Assembly: GCA_031422315.1 (NCBI GenBank)
Contig: JANOQN010000040.1
Location: 1 to 31,137 of the forward strand
Reading direction: 5' to 3'
DNA: 31,137 nt
From: JANNYA01 sp031422315
Lineage (GTDB): Bacteria; Pseudomonadota; Gammaproteobacteria; Xanthomonadales; SZUA-5
In this document: piece after piece, positions 1 to 7,917 of the stretch
Position numbering within the stretch: position 1 is the stretch's first letter
How the letters are laid out: every line of letters starts with the position of its first letter
Notes under the pieces: generated by a model
Databases searched by the model: none
Told to the model about the DNA's origin: nothing
The model's input: only the letters and a program-made list of their open reading frames with translations
Program-made: the position numbers and the translations under genes

Positions 1-20
1 GCCTCCGCAGTCGCCCCTTT

Positions 21-136
21 TGCTTGGCGACCATAGCGGTGTGGTACCACCCGATCCCTTCCCGAACTCGGACGTGAAACGCACCAGCGCCAATGGTAGT
101 GTGCATCCGCATGCGAGAGTAGGTCATCGCCAAGCA
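21..136 (+). rRNA. rrf: 5S ribosomal RNA
   Basis: The sequence is a complete bacterial 5S rRNA of about 116 nt. The terminal stem is visible: the 5' TGCTTGGCGA pairs with the 3' TCGCCAAGCA. The internal block with CCGATCCC, CCGAACTCGG and GTGAAACG is the conserved 5S core, and 'ATGCGAGAGTAGG' is the typical loop D/E region. It sits at the very start of the window and is followed at once by a terminator, so it is probably the last gene of an rRNA operon whose 16S and 23S lie upstream. The exact ends may be off by a few bases. Confidence 0.96.
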
Positions 137-150
137 CCTTATATGTTCCA

Positions 151-192
151 AAAAAACCCCTAAGACCCAAGTCTTAGGGGTTTTCGTGTTTT
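151..192 (+). terminator. Rho-independent terminator after 5S rRNA
   Basis: Positions 153-166 and 171-184 form a perfect 14-bp stem (AAAACCCCTAAGAC with GTCTTAGGGGTTTT) around a 4-nt loop. An A-run precedes it and a T-rich stretch follows. It starts 16 nt after the 5S gene and would end the rRNA transcript. The flanking A- and T-runs could make it work in both directions. Confidence 0.93.
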
Positions 193-398
193 GGGCATCT
201 GGAACATTAGACCGAAAAAGTTATGCTCTTCTTGCTTTAGTTCATCGAAATTGAGTTAACTTCCCGCCTCCAGATTAGACCTACGGATGCTCGCTTGAGC
301 TTAAGAAACTTGCACGGATTTAAGGCTCATTTTGGTGGGACAGTTTTATTCGCACAGCTTAACTTTGACTGCTTAACTTGCTTTTATGCGGTTCGCCC
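193..398 (+). promoter_or_regulatory. Leader and presumed promoter region of dnaB
   Basis: About 200 bases lie between the rRNA terminator and the replicative helicase gene. No ORF of interest is seen. The terminator isolates dnaB from the rRNA operon, so dnaB must have its own promoter here. I cannot assign a convincing -35/-10 pair: a TTGACT at 365-370 is too close to the start codon to be clearly useful. There is no clear Shine-Dalgarno sequence in front of the chosen ATG. Confidence 0.35.
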
Positions 399-1736
399 AT
401 GACGCTAGTCAAATCTCCACCGCATTCGATAGACGCCGAGCAAGCCGTGCTGGGTGCGCTGCTAATTGATCCAAACGCCTGGGACCGAATTGCTGACAAA
501 GTCGTCCAAGAAGATTTTTACCGCAAAGATCATCGGCTTATTTTTCGCGCTGTCGCTGAATTGAAGGACGCAGGGCAGCCAACAGACGCGGTTACGTTGG
601 GCGACTGGTTACAGCGCAATGGCACAGCTGAAGAAGCTGGAGGCATAAGCTACGCCATTGAACTGGCAAACAATACACCTGGCGCGGCAAATATCGTCGC
701 TTACGCCAATATCGTGCGTGAGAAGTCGATTCTTCGACAGCTGCTTGACGCTGGTTCTGGAATTTTGCAGAACGTCTATAACCCCGAAGGCCGTGATAGC
801 CGAGAAATTCTCGAGATCGCCGAGCGCGAAGTTTTTCGCATCGCCGAGCAAGGCAGTCGAGGCCGTGGCGGATTTACTCCGATTCGCGATATTTTGGTCA
901 AAACGCTCGATGAGTTACAACGTCGTTATAGCTCGCCATCAGACGTCACAGGTCTTGCGACCGGTTTTTATGATCTCGACAAAGCCACAGGCGGATTGCA
1001 GAATTCCGATTTGATTATTGTTGCGGCGCGCCCGGCAATGGGCAAAACCAGCTTTGTGATGAATATTGCGGAATACGTTGCGCTGAAAAGCGGTCGACCG
1101 GTCGCGGTTTTTAGTATGGAAATGAGCACGCAGCAACTCGCGCAGCGCGTAATTTCATCACTTGGCCGCATTCGGCAAGAAAATTTACGCACGGGCCGAT
1201 TGACCGACGAAGAATGGCCGCGCGTCACCTCAACGATGACAATGTTGAAATCCGCTAAGCTGTTTATTGACGACGAACCGGCGCTTTCCCCTGCTGAGGT
1301 TCGCGCTAGATCACGCAGACTAAAACGTGAACACGGATTGGGCTTGGTCATTATCGATTACTTGCAGCTCATGACGGTACCTGGCTTGCAAGACAACCGC
1401 GTCAATGAGATTTCCGAAATTTCACGTTCTTTAAAAGCGCTCGCCAAAGAGTTACACATTCCAGTGATTGCTTTATCACAGCTCAATCGCGGCGTCGAGC
1501 AGCGCACCGATAAGCGCCCGCTGATGAGCGATCTACGTGAATCGGGTTCGATCGAGCAAGATGCAGATATCGTCTCGTTTATCTATCGCGATGATTACTA
1601 TGATAAAAATTCGCCCGAAAAAAACATTGCCGAAATCATTATCGCTAAACAGCGCAATGGCCCAACCGGCACCACGAAACTGCGTTTTACCGGTATGTAT
1701 ACGCGTTTTGACAATTTAGAGCCGCAGGGCTCATAA
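399..1736 (+). CDS. dnaB: Replicative DNA helicase DnaB
   Basis: This is the hexameric 5'-3' helicase that unwinds DNA at the replication fork and recruits primase. The N-terminal domain begins with the family hallmark PPHSIDAEQAVLGALL. The RecA-like motor domain carries Walker A (RPAMGKTS, about residues 212-219). The Walker B-like strand with LVIIDYLQLM, the later VIALSQLNRGVEQR motif, and SDLRESGSIEQDAD with the arginine finger region are also present. The length (445 aa) is normal and no intein is seen. The frame is open from a TTG at 378, but the ATG at 399 (MTLVKSPPHS) gives the normal N-terminus. It converges with the SDR gene, leaving a 20-base gap with no obvious terminator. Confidence 0.97.
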   Translation: MTLVKSPPHSIDAEQAVLGALLIDPNAWDRIADKVVQEDFYRKDHRLIFRAVAELKDAGQPTDAVTLGDWLQRNGTAEEAGGISYAIELANNTPGAANIVAYANIVREKSILRQLLDAGSGILQNVYNPEGRDSREILEIAEREVFRIAEQGSRGRGGFTPIRDILVKTLDELQRRYSSPSDVTGLATGFYDLDKATGGLQNSDLIIVAARPAMGKTSFVMNIAEYVALKSGRPVAVFSMEMSTQQLAQRVISSLGRIRQENLRTGRLTDEEWPRVTSTMTMLKSAKLFIDDEPALSPAEVRARSRRLKREHGLGLVIIDYLQLMTVPGLQDNRVNEISEISRSLKALAKELHIPVIALSQLNRGVEQRTDKRPLMSDLRESGSIEQDADIVSFIYRDDYYDKNSPEKNIAEIIIAKQRNGPTGTTKLRFTGMYTRFDNLEPQGS

Positions 1737-1756
1737 CATTGGCGTTTGGTGTTACA

Positions 1757-2572
1757 TCAGTGATATTCCTCACCACCGGACACGTTCATCGCTTCACCGG
1801 TGGTGTACACGCTTTGATCTGACACCAAGTAGGCGCACGCATTCGCGGTATCGCTCGGATTGCCAGGGCGTCCTAACGGAATTCGGCTACGCATGGCCGC
1901 CAAATACTGCTCCATGCTCATTCCCAATGCTTGGCTAAAGAACTCGTTTTGCCATGCACCCAAATCGGTGGTGACGTGATTCGGGCAAATGGCGTTTACG
2001 TTAATTTGGTGCTTGCCCCATTCAATCGCACACACGCGCGTCAAGCCAATTAAGCCGTGCTTACTGGCGCAATAGGCCGATGCAAACGGGAAGCCTGATT
2101 TGGCAGCCTGCGAAGCAATATTCACAATGCGCCCGCCATTTCCAGCTTTGATCATGGCTTCGGCCGCAAATTTGCTGGCAATCCATACGCCGCGTAAATT
2201 GACGCTGATGACGCGGTCAAACTCTTCCACGTCCATTTCCAAAATCGGCTTCATGACATCACCCACGCCGGCATTGTTGACTAAAATATCCAGCCGACCA
2301 AAATGCGCCACCGAGGATGCTACCAAGGCACGAATATCAAGCTCAGAACGCATATCGCAACACACGGCGATCGCGTCCGTTCCCAGCGCATGGATATCGG
2401 CAACCACCGCCAGCATTTCAGCGCTGACCACGCCGCTATCACCCAAATCCGCCACCACAATGCGGCAACCTTCCGCAGCTAACCGCATGGCCATCGCCGC
2501 GCCTAAACCTTTAAGCCGACCGCAGCCGGTAATAATCGCTGTTTTACCGCGCAATTCTGGATAAATCGACAT
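1757..2572 (-). CDS. SDR family NAD(P)-dependent oxidoreductase
   Basis: This is a classical short-chain dehydrogenase/reductase of 271 aa with an NAD(P)-binding Rossmann fold. The cofactor glycine motif is TGCGRLKGLG (about 15-24), a slightly unusual spacing of the TGxxxGxG pattern. NNAG lies at 99-102, and the catalytic tetrad residues are N125, S154, Y167 and K171 (Y-CAS-K). The C-terminal VSGGEEYH follows the usual substrate loop. The substrate cannot be told from the sequence. It lies 3 bases downstream of the HapK-like gene on the same strand, so the two are almost certainly cotranscribed and may act on the same substrate class. Confidence 0.93.
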   Translation of the reverse strand: MSIYPELRGKTAIITGCGRLKGLGAAMAMRLAAEGCRIVVADLGDSGVVSAEMLAVVADIHALGTDAIAVCCDMRSELDIRALVASSVAHFGRLDILVNNAGVGDVMKPILEMDVEEFDRVISVNLRGVWIASKFAAEAMIKAGNGGRIVNIASQAAKSGFPFASAYCASKHGLIGLTRVCAIEWGKHQINVNAICPNHVTTDLGAWQNEFFSQALGMSMEQYLAAMRSRIPLGRPGNPSDTANACAYLVSDQSVYTTGEAMNVSGGEEYH

Positions 2573-2575
2573 GCT

Positions 2576-2893
2576 TTAGCTTTCCTCGATAGAGTTGCAC
2601 ACCATAAAAATCGGTTGATCTGCAAAAGATTGAAACTCCGCCGCTACCTTTTGCATGGTCGGGCTTGAGATGTCGTTAAATAGGCCAGGCAAATCATGCA
2701 GATGAATTGTCTCGACGTATTGATAAGGTGGCGCTACCGCGCTACCCAAAACGCTCTCTGCGCGAAAAATCTGAAATCGCTCAACGCTAGGCAGCGCATT
2801 TACGATCGGCAGATCTGTACCGCGCGCCCAGTTCTCATAGTCTTCTACGCTTGAGCCAGCTTTGAGATTAAAAAGTACGATGAGTATGGGCAT
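2576..2893 (-). CDS. REDY-like protein, HapK type
   Basis: This small protein (105 aa) has the pattern of the dimeric alpha/beta-barrel REDY-like/HapK family: LIVLFNLKAG near the N-terminus, YENWARGTDLPIVNALPSV, PYQYVETIHLHDL and AAEFQSFADQPIF. The family is named after RedY/HapK of prodigiosin-type pathways, but most members are of unknown function. It is the first gene of a two-gene unit with the SDR downstream (3-base spacing). The pairing suggests a small catabolic or redox unit. The family call rests on remembered sequence pattern. Confidence 0.78.
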   Translation of the reverse strand: MPILIVLFNLKAGSSVEDYENWARGTDLPIVNALPSVERFQIFRAESVLGSAVAPPYQYVETIHLHDLPGLFNDISSPTMQKVAAEFQSFADQPIFMVCNSIEES

Positions 2894-3528
2894 AGCTGGG
2901 CATCACGTCTATTAGTCGAAGCTTAAATCTATCGCTGAATCATCATTCTGACAAGTTCTTCGACGCGCGTCGGTGCGCCTGTTCGAATCACTCGATGTTT
3001 CAACCCTTTAATAAAGCAGTTTTCAAGATATGCTCGAAATTGTGCCTTGCTTTTTGGACAAGCCAAAAGCATTAACAGATAGGCTGCGAGAGGATTTACT
3101 GCCGTTTGGCTTGATAGGTAGACATCTGACCGGTTCGGTACGAGTTTCACGGCTACTTCAATCGCAGCTTTAATGATGATCCTAACTTGGCAGAGTTCAC
3201 TCTAGCGTCGGGTAAAGGCGGCGCTGACCTGGCAATCCACCGCGCCCAATGGCGCGCCGGTGCTGCGCAAGCGTTTTTGACTAACCGCCCAACCCGGAGA
3301 AAATGCCATTCGCGATGGCTGCCACGGAGTGAATGCCGCTAGCCAAATTTGGAAGTAGCAAACTAATAAGTTCGTAATGGGATTGAGGCGTAATTTTGCG
3401 CTAGGAGCTTTGCGTACAGACTGAGCTGCCCGGTAATCGAACAACTGCGCTTGACTGTTCGATCAAGCGTTAAGAAAACACGCTTTTCAGCGATTAAGAT
3501 AACGACACCATCTTCTTGAGCTGCGTTT
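2894..3528. other. Poorly coding 635-base stretch
   Basis: Apart from the doubtful ORF at 2929-3150, nothing here looks like a functional gene. Short frames exist on both strands, including 3202-3444 (-) and an unstarted plus-strand frame from about 3130 to 3345, but neither has recognisable motifs. I found no IS ends or tandem repeats. It may be intergenic DNA holding the promoters of the divergent flanking operons plus gene debris. Confidence 0.4.
2929..3150 (-). CDS. Doubtful small ORF, hypothetical protein
   Basis: This is an open frame of 73 codons ending in the basic stretch APTRVEELVRMMIQR. I do not recognise any domain. It has a hydrophobic LAAYLLMLLAC segment but no convincing signal peptide or membrane topology. 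It lies in a poorly coding region and I see no ribosome binding site. It may be spurious or the remnant of a decayed gene. Confidence 0.22.
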   Translation of the reverse strand: MKLVPNRSDVYLSSQTAVNPLAAYLLMLLACPKSKAQFRAYLENCFIKGLKHRVIRTGAPTRVEELVRMMIQR

Positions 3529-4227
3529 GTGAATATATCTTTTCAGCTGTTCGTGCATCGATTGATAGGTGTGCTTCTCTTAGTGCTATCACTGTTAGGT
3601 ATTTTTGTTTTGCTGCATCACCCAACGTTGGCTGGCAGCACAACGTTTGCGGTGCAGGCATCGCTAAAGCGCATCTCAAGTGCCATTATTTGGGTGCATG
3701 CAGCCATGATTTCAATCAGTATGCTGCTGGCTATTTGCATGAAGCATTACAGTCAATGGCGCGCCACGAAATCTCGCGCAGGCGCGTGGAGCTCTGCCGC
3801 AAACGAGATTTTTCTGATAGGCACGGTGGCACTTTGTCTAGCGGCTTTGATTAACGGATTTGTTGCGCCAGCATGGCTAGAGCAATTAGCCGTTCACGAA
3901 AGCCGCGAAGGTATCGCGAGTGTGCTGTGGATTTTCAACCAGAAGCTCACGATGTGGGGCGGCTTAAGCATGCTGGCAGCGATAGTGTTTTGGAGTCAGG
4001 ATTGGTGTTGGGATAGCACTTTAGGACGCAAACAGCGCGCCATTGCTGCCCTGCAAAGTCTGCTAGCAATCGTTACTGCAATTTGGCTAGTCGAGCAAAG
4101 CGCGCACCTTGGAGTACATGCCATGCAGGCGCTTTGGGTCGTGATCTCGCTGTGGTTGGTATCTGCCGGTGTGGCATTGCTTTGCACTCAGTCGAAATCA
4201 GCGCCCGCGCCCGCGCTGAAAGCTTAG
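3529..4227 (+). CDS. Multi-pass membrane protein of unknown function
   Basis: The product is 232 aa and starts with GTG; an in-frame stop lies four codons upstream, which fixes the start closely. About six hydrophobic segments can be seen, near residues 8-28, 50-70, 92-112, 135-152, 166-184 and 196-218. Short polar loops separate them, and the tail is Ala/Pro-rich. No family motif was recognised. The next gene, a TetR-type regulator, starts 5 bases downstream, so the two are cotranscribed. A membrane protein controlled by a partner TetR repressor is a reasonable guess, but no substrate can be named. Confidence 0.75.
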   Translation: MNISFQLFVHRLIGVLLLVLSLLGIFVLLHHPTLAGSTTFAVQASLKRISSAIIWVHAAMISISMLLAICMKHYSQWRATKSRAGAWSSAANEIFLIGTVALCLAALINGFVAPAWLEQLAVHESREGIASVLWIFNQKLTMWGGLSMLAAIVFWSQDWCWDSTLGRKQRAIAALQSLLAIVTAIWLVEQSAHLGVHAMQALWVVISLWLVSAGVALLCTQSKSAPAPALKA

Positions 4228-4231
4228 CTTA

Positions 4232-4822
4232 ATGGAAAAACAGTTGATCCAAATTCCCATATCGTCGAACGCGGCAAACAAAACGCCAAGCTTGCTCGCG
4301 CTTCAAAAAGCTATGCTTACGCTGATTGTCAGCAAAGGCTATGGTGAAATTCGAATCCATCATATTTTGACCTTGGCAGGCATCGCCCGCTCGACGTTTT
4401 ACGAGCATGTTCAAAGCAAGGATGCGCTACTCGCAAGCTGCCTAACTAGCCCTTTGCGCGTATTGGTGAAACACAGCCACAGCGCACAACGCAACTCCGA
4501 GTTGCGACCATTGCTTCTACATTTCTGGGAAAACAAACATCTGATGCGTGAAATGCTGACCGGAATCGCGCGCCGCAAATTGACCCAACATTTGGTCTTC
4601 CTACATCAAGAAAAGCTGCGAAAAGAACTAGCGCTTGTTTCAGATCAGCGGGTTGAAGCTACGCTGATGATGATCACGCAAGCCATTGCTGAGCAGCAAA
4701 TGTGTTTGCTGGCAGATTGGCTGCTGGGTCGCCACCCCTGTGAGCTAGAAACCCTCGCAGTAGCCTTGGAGTCGTTTTCATATCAAAACTATTTGGCAGC
4801 AAAGCAAGTGCTAGGTATTTAA
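4232..4822 (+). CDS. TetR/AcrR family transcriptional regulator
   Basis: The N-terminal third holds a TetR-type helix-turn-helix: KGYGEIRIHHILTLAGIARS followed by TFYEHVQSKDALLASC (about residues 33-70), with the typical 'STFYxHFxSKDxLL' recognition-helix pattern. The remaining 120 residues are helical and would form the ligand-binding and dimerisation domain, which is not diagnostic. The length of 196 aa is normal. The gene follows the membrane protein by 5 bases, so it may regulate its own operon in response to a small molecule. No operator palindrome was identified upstream of 3529. Confidence 0.85.
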   Translation: MEKQLIQIPISSNAANKTPSLLALQKAMLTLIVSKGYGEIRIHHILTLAGIARSTFYEHVQSKDALLASCLTSPLRVLVKHSHSAQRNSELRPLLLHFWENKHLMREMLTGIARRKLTQHLVFLHQEKLRKELALVSDQRVEATLMMITQAIAEQQMCLLADWLLGRHPCELETLAVALESFSYQNYLAAKQVLGI

Positions 4823-4912
4823 GTCAACCAAACAGCGAGAGCAGCGTGATTAGACCCAAAAACCGTCATCTGCGGTAGTATTTGCCGAATTCCAGCTACT
4901 CGAGCAGGCGTC

Positions 4913-5515
4913 ATGCGATGGTCATTAGTTTGCTTACTAGCAAGTTTTCCAGTCCTGCTGCACGCCGGTGCCAGTAATGCTGAGCTCAGCTGTGTAGCCA
5001 CTAACACCAGTGGCAGTGGAATCACCCTGAAGGGGGATATTCCAGGCGACACTGCCGAGTTCAATTTGACGCTAACCAACCGCCATGGCGCACGAGTATG
5101 GTCGGATGCTGATGGCAGTGCCCATTCGGTCATCGCTTTTAGCAAGGGCGTTTTTACCCTGACGCTGCAATTTAACGATGGCGCCGAGCTTGTCTTGTAT
5201 GCAATCCCAAACACGGTGAAAGCCAAAGGCGGCGATGCGCGATTGGTTGATGCCCGTATTGCTGCACGCGCCGCGCCCAGGGCGCAAACCAGATTCCACA
5301 GAAAATGCCTATGTGCGAAGTGTGCCGATGCGCTGTACATTTCATCATTCGGTGTGAGTTTGTTTTATATGTGGTCAATATCGGTGCTGCTAAAAGTGCG
5401 TACTTTAGAATCGCGGAAAATTGACTGGCGTACGCCACGTGTTCATCAATTACCCTCAAATTTTGTCGCCTTAATGGACGGCACCAGTGGAAAAGGGCAA
5501 ATCTGGCCATTTTAA
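4913..5515 (+). CDS. Small secreted protein, probably frameshifted near the C-terminus
   Basis: The first 22 or so residues (MRWSLVCLLASFPVLLHAGA) are a clear signal peptide. A beta-rich domain follows with LSCVATNT and a Cys near the mature N-terminus. The annotated frame gives 200 aa, but the last 75 residues look non-coding. If the frame changes by +1 near 5255-5283, the protein ends at a TGA at 5355-5357 with AYVRSVPMRCTFHHSV. That tail places a second Cys as a plausible disulfide partner of the first. The intact form would be about 148 aa, ending at 5357. No function is known. This could be a real mutation or a sequencing error. Confidence 0.6.
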   Translation: MRWSLVCLLASFPVLLHAGASNAELSCVATNTSGSGITLKGDIPGDTAEFNLTLTNRHGARVWSDADGSAHSVIAFSKGVFTLTLQFNDGAELVLYAIPNTVKAKGGDARLVDARIAARAAPRAQTRFHRKCLCAKCADALYISSFGVSLFYMWSISVLLKVRTLESRKIDWRTPRVHQLPSNFVALMDGTSGKGQIWPF

Positions 5516-5689
5516 TGCCGCCCGGCCTTTTGCCTCGTATCGCTGAAACCGCGCAAGCGTCTCTTAGAAAGTGAAAATCATTCAGTAGCGCCGCCCACTC
5601 GCAAAAAGCCCACAGTTTGTTAAGGAATTGGGACTAAATTGAATTTGCGTTTACACTTGGCTTTCATAGCTAATCCAGGCGCAAGTTTG

Positions 5690-6268
5690 ATGGGCGATAT
5701 CACGCTATTGATTACGCAAGCGCGCGCGGGTGACAGCGATGCTGGGCGCCAGCTTTTTTCCGAGCTATACGCGCAGCTGCGCAAAATTGCCTCGCAGCAG
5801 CGCCGCCGCATGCACGCGGATTCCGGCCATACCACATCTTTGGTGCATGACGCTTATTTTCGGCTATCAAAGCCTGAAGCGCTGGACGTGCGGGATCGCG
5901 CGCACTTCTACGCGGTGGCGGGAAAAGCCATGCGGCACCTGTTGATTGATCAAGTGCGGGAACGGCAAGCGCTCAAGCACGGTGAAGGCCAAATTCAATC
6001 GCTCGACACTTTAGATTTGAATATCGTAGCCAGCGCTGAACCCGCTTTTGCGGCAAGCGATTTGCAGGCGCTGGAGCAGGCCATGACTCAGCTCGGCGCA
6101 ATCGATCCAGATTTAGAGCGGTTAGTTGAGCTGCGCTTTTATGCCGGCCTAACTTTGCCAGAAATAGTTGATATTACCGATCGCAGTGAGCGCTCCTTAA
6201 AGCGTGATTGGCGCAAAGCTAGGGCGTTTTTGCATGGGCAGCTGGGTGTGGATAGTGCTGTCGCGTGA
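5690..6268 (+). CDS. ECF-like RNA polymerase sigma factor (Sigma70_ECF / TIGR02999-like)
   Basis: The product is 192 aa from the ATG at 5690 (MGDITLLITQARAGD), the usual start of this group; the frame is open a further 17 codons upstream. Region 2 is seen in ELYAQLRKIASQQRR and TSLVHDAYFRLSK, followed by DRAHFYAVAGKAMRHLLIDQVRERQA. Region 4 is ERLVELRFYAGLTLPEIVDITDRSERSLKRDWRKARAFL, with the helix-turn-helix. Members of this ECF-like group are often encoded near Ser/Thr kinases or secreted proteins. No kinase or anti-sigma gene is visible in this window. Its targets could include the secreted and acidic genes just downstream, but that is a guess. Confidence 0.88.
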   Translation: MGDITLLITQARAGDSDAGRQLFSELYAQLRKIASQQRRRMHADSGHTTSLVHDAYFRLSKPEALDVRDRAHFYAVAGKAMRHLLIDQVRERQALKHGEGQIQSLDTLDLNIVASAEPAFAASDLQALEQAMTQLGAIDPDLERLVELRFYAGLTLPEIVDITDRSERSLKRDWRKARAFLHGQLGVDSAVA

Positions 6269-6362
6269 TGACGATTGCCATTAGCGCGCCAGCAGGAAAA
6301 CTTGCACGAACCGCGATCTAGTCGTTGAAGGATAGCGCCCACCCGGATTGTCATGGGTGTTG

Positions 6363-6545
6363 ATGTTTCGCAAAGCTAAGCCAGAGGACGAAGCGAAGCC
6401 AGAAGACAAAGCCGAGTCTGAAGCCACGGGTGATGACAGCGATTCCAGCGAGCCCGAAGAGTCATCTGACTCAGAAGACTCAGAAGAGTCAGAGGACGCA
6501 GAAGACGAAAGTTCTGACGACGAAGGTTTTGGCGAAGACGAATAA
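6363..6545 (+). CDS. Short, extremely acidic Ser/Asp/Glu-rich protein
   Basis: This frame of 60 codons starts MFRKAKPEDEAKPEDK and then consists almost only of Ser, Asp and Glu, ending DDEGFGEDE. Two six-residue repeats (KPEDEA, KPEDKA) lie at the start, and a 9-bp tandem-like repeat built on 'tcagaagac/tcagaagag' runs through the middle. A longer TTG start at 6348 is possible. No domain is recognisable and the product should be disordered. It lies 94 bases after the sigma factor gene on the same strand and converges with another acidic, low-complexity gene. It may be a real small protein or simply open low-complexity DNA. Confidence 0.42.
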   Translation: MFRKAKPEDEAKPEDKAESEATGDDSDSSEPEESSDSEDSEESEDAEDESSDDEGFGEDE

Positions 6546-6580
6546 GCTGACGCGCAACCAGCCCGCCATTAAAAAGGTTC

Positions 6581-6970
6581 CTATTCGTTTTCAGTATCCG
6601 CGCTTGCGCTTTCGCCTGAATTGTCTGCATCAAAATTATCGCTTTCAGTCAAACCTTCGCTTTCGTCGGCGGCTTCAATGCCTTCATCGCCAGCCGCTTC
6701 GGGCTCAGCCGCGTCGGCCGCTGCGGCGGCGGTGTCGCCACCCGCGTCTTGTTGGGCCTGCGGTGCGACTTCAGGTGTTGGTGCTGGTGTTGGCGTCGGC
6801 GTTGGTGTCGGGCTGCTAGGTTCGATGCAACCATCCAAATCGTTAGGGGAGTTTTCGTTCATGCAGCCCCCGTCCGCCACCACGCCATCGGACTCCATCG
6901 CTGCAAAAGCCGGGGTGCTCAGAAAAATTGCCTGCAAAGCAAAGGCCAAAATCTTTGAAGTTCGGTTCAT
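6581..6970 (-). CDS. Secreted acidic Pro/Thr- and Ala/Glu-rich low-complexity protein
   Basis: The 129-aa product begins with a good signal peptide (about residues 1-23, cut after TPAFA). A short Cys-containing segment follows (GGCMNENSPNDLDGCIEP), then a (TP)n linker (residues about 53-68) and a long acidic Ala/Asp/Glu/Ser tail ending in ENE. The two Cys could form a disulfide. The layout resembles a small exported protein with a Pro/Thr spacer. No family was recognised. It converges with the acidic ORF at 6363-6545 and diverges from the beta-barrel gene at 7143. Confidence 0.7.
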   Translation of the reverse strand: MNRTSKILAFALQAIFLSTPAFAAMESDGVVADGGCMNENSPNDLDGCIEPSSPTPTPTPTPAPTPEVAPQAQQDAGGDTAAAAADAAEPEAAGDEGIEAADESEGLTESDNFDADNSGESASADTENE

Positions 6971-7142
6971 GGAATGTCTTTTGGGAATCTGCGCGTCAAT
7001 TGCACGCTATGAAACGGTACTCCTCCACACCCACCCTGTAAAGCAATGGCCCGGCTCTGCCCACGTTACTGCCAAACTGATCTAGCGCATTGCGCCCGAG
7101 CACTTCTTAAGCTTTACTGCATGCTTTGCAAAAGGAATACCC

Positions 7143-7907
7143 ATGTTTGTCTCAATGACGCGCCTACTATTGGCGGCGAGCGTTTTCGGTGCGGGTTCAG
7201 CGCTTGCGCAAAGCGTTGCCTTTGATCGGCCGGGAATCGCTTTTTCCCCAACTACACTGCCTGCGGGCACGGTGAGCTGGGAACAAGGCTTGCCTGATTG
7301 GTCGCGAGATCGGGAAGCAGGCGTTGAACTGAGCGTCTACGCCGCCAATACCTTGCTGCGCGTCGGTTTGAGCGAGCAGTGGGAGTTGCAGCTGGGTGGC
7401 GCTCCTTACAATCGCGCCGAGCTGCGTGTTGCTGGGCTGGGTGCAATTCGCGAAAGCGGCGCCGGCGATACCAGCATTGCATTCAAATATGCCGTTGCGG
7501 GTCTAAGCGAACCGCTCTCGTGGGCCTTTCTGAGTAAGCTGAGTTCCCCTACCGGCAACTCGGCGTTCACTTCAGGACGCACCCAAGTTGCCATCGGCAC
7601 CGCAGCCGGTTGGGCGCTCAGTGATCGGCATACGCTTGGCCTGTACGCCAATGTCAGCCGCGACGCCGATGCGCGCGTCTACACCCTTTCACCCAGTCTA
7701 AGTGTGGCGTTAAGTGATCGCGTCGGCACCTACGTCGAGGCTGGCATTAGCAAAAGCAGCGAATCGCCAACAGAGTCGATCGCCGGTTTAGGTTTAACCT
7801 TCATGGCGAGTGACGCCGTGCAGCTTGATGTGTCTGCAGATTGGGGGCTGAATGACGCGAGCACCGACTTAATCGCTGGATTTGGCGTATCGATCTACTT
7901 CGATTAA
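7143..7907 (+). CDS. Outer-membrane beta-barrel protein (MetA-pathway/transporter-like)
   Basis: The 254-aa product has a signal peptide (cut near SALAQ, about residue 22). It is then built of alternating amphipathic strands ending in an aromatic residue (FGVSIYFD), as expected for an outer-membrane barrel. Motifs such as RPGIAFSPTTLPAGTVSWEQGLP, the strands LLRVGLSEQWELQLG and GAGDTSIAFKYAV, and a VTLSL-like barrel body match the 'putative MetA-pathway of phenol degradation' family (PF13557 type), whose true role is mostly unknown. A good ribosome binding site (AAAAGGA) lies 8 bases before the ATG. Substrate unknown. Confidence 0.8.
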   Translation: MFVSMTRLLLAASVFGAGSALAQSVAFDRPGIAFSPTTLPAGTVSWEQGLPDWSRDREAGVELSVYAANTLLRVGLSEQWELQLGGAPYNRAELRVAGLGAIRESGAGDTSIAFKYAVAGLSEPLSWAFLSKLSSPTGNSAFTSGRTQVAIGTAAGWALSDRHTLGLYANVSRDADARVYTLSPSLSVALSDRVGTYVEAGISKSSESPTESIAGLGLTFMASDAVQLDVSADWGLNDASTDLIAGFGVSIYFD

Positions 7908-7917
7908 TTAAGCCTGC

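Noticed and set aside
3130..3345. Plus-strand frame reading EFHGYFNRSFNDDPNLAEF and onward
   Set aside because: It looks somewhat protein-like but has no start codon, follows a stop directly, and matches no family I know.
3202..3444. Minus-strand ORF of 80 codons
   Set aside because: No motif, no ribosome binding site and residue use unlike neighbouring genes. A plus-strand frame of similar length covers the same bases, so neither can be preferred.
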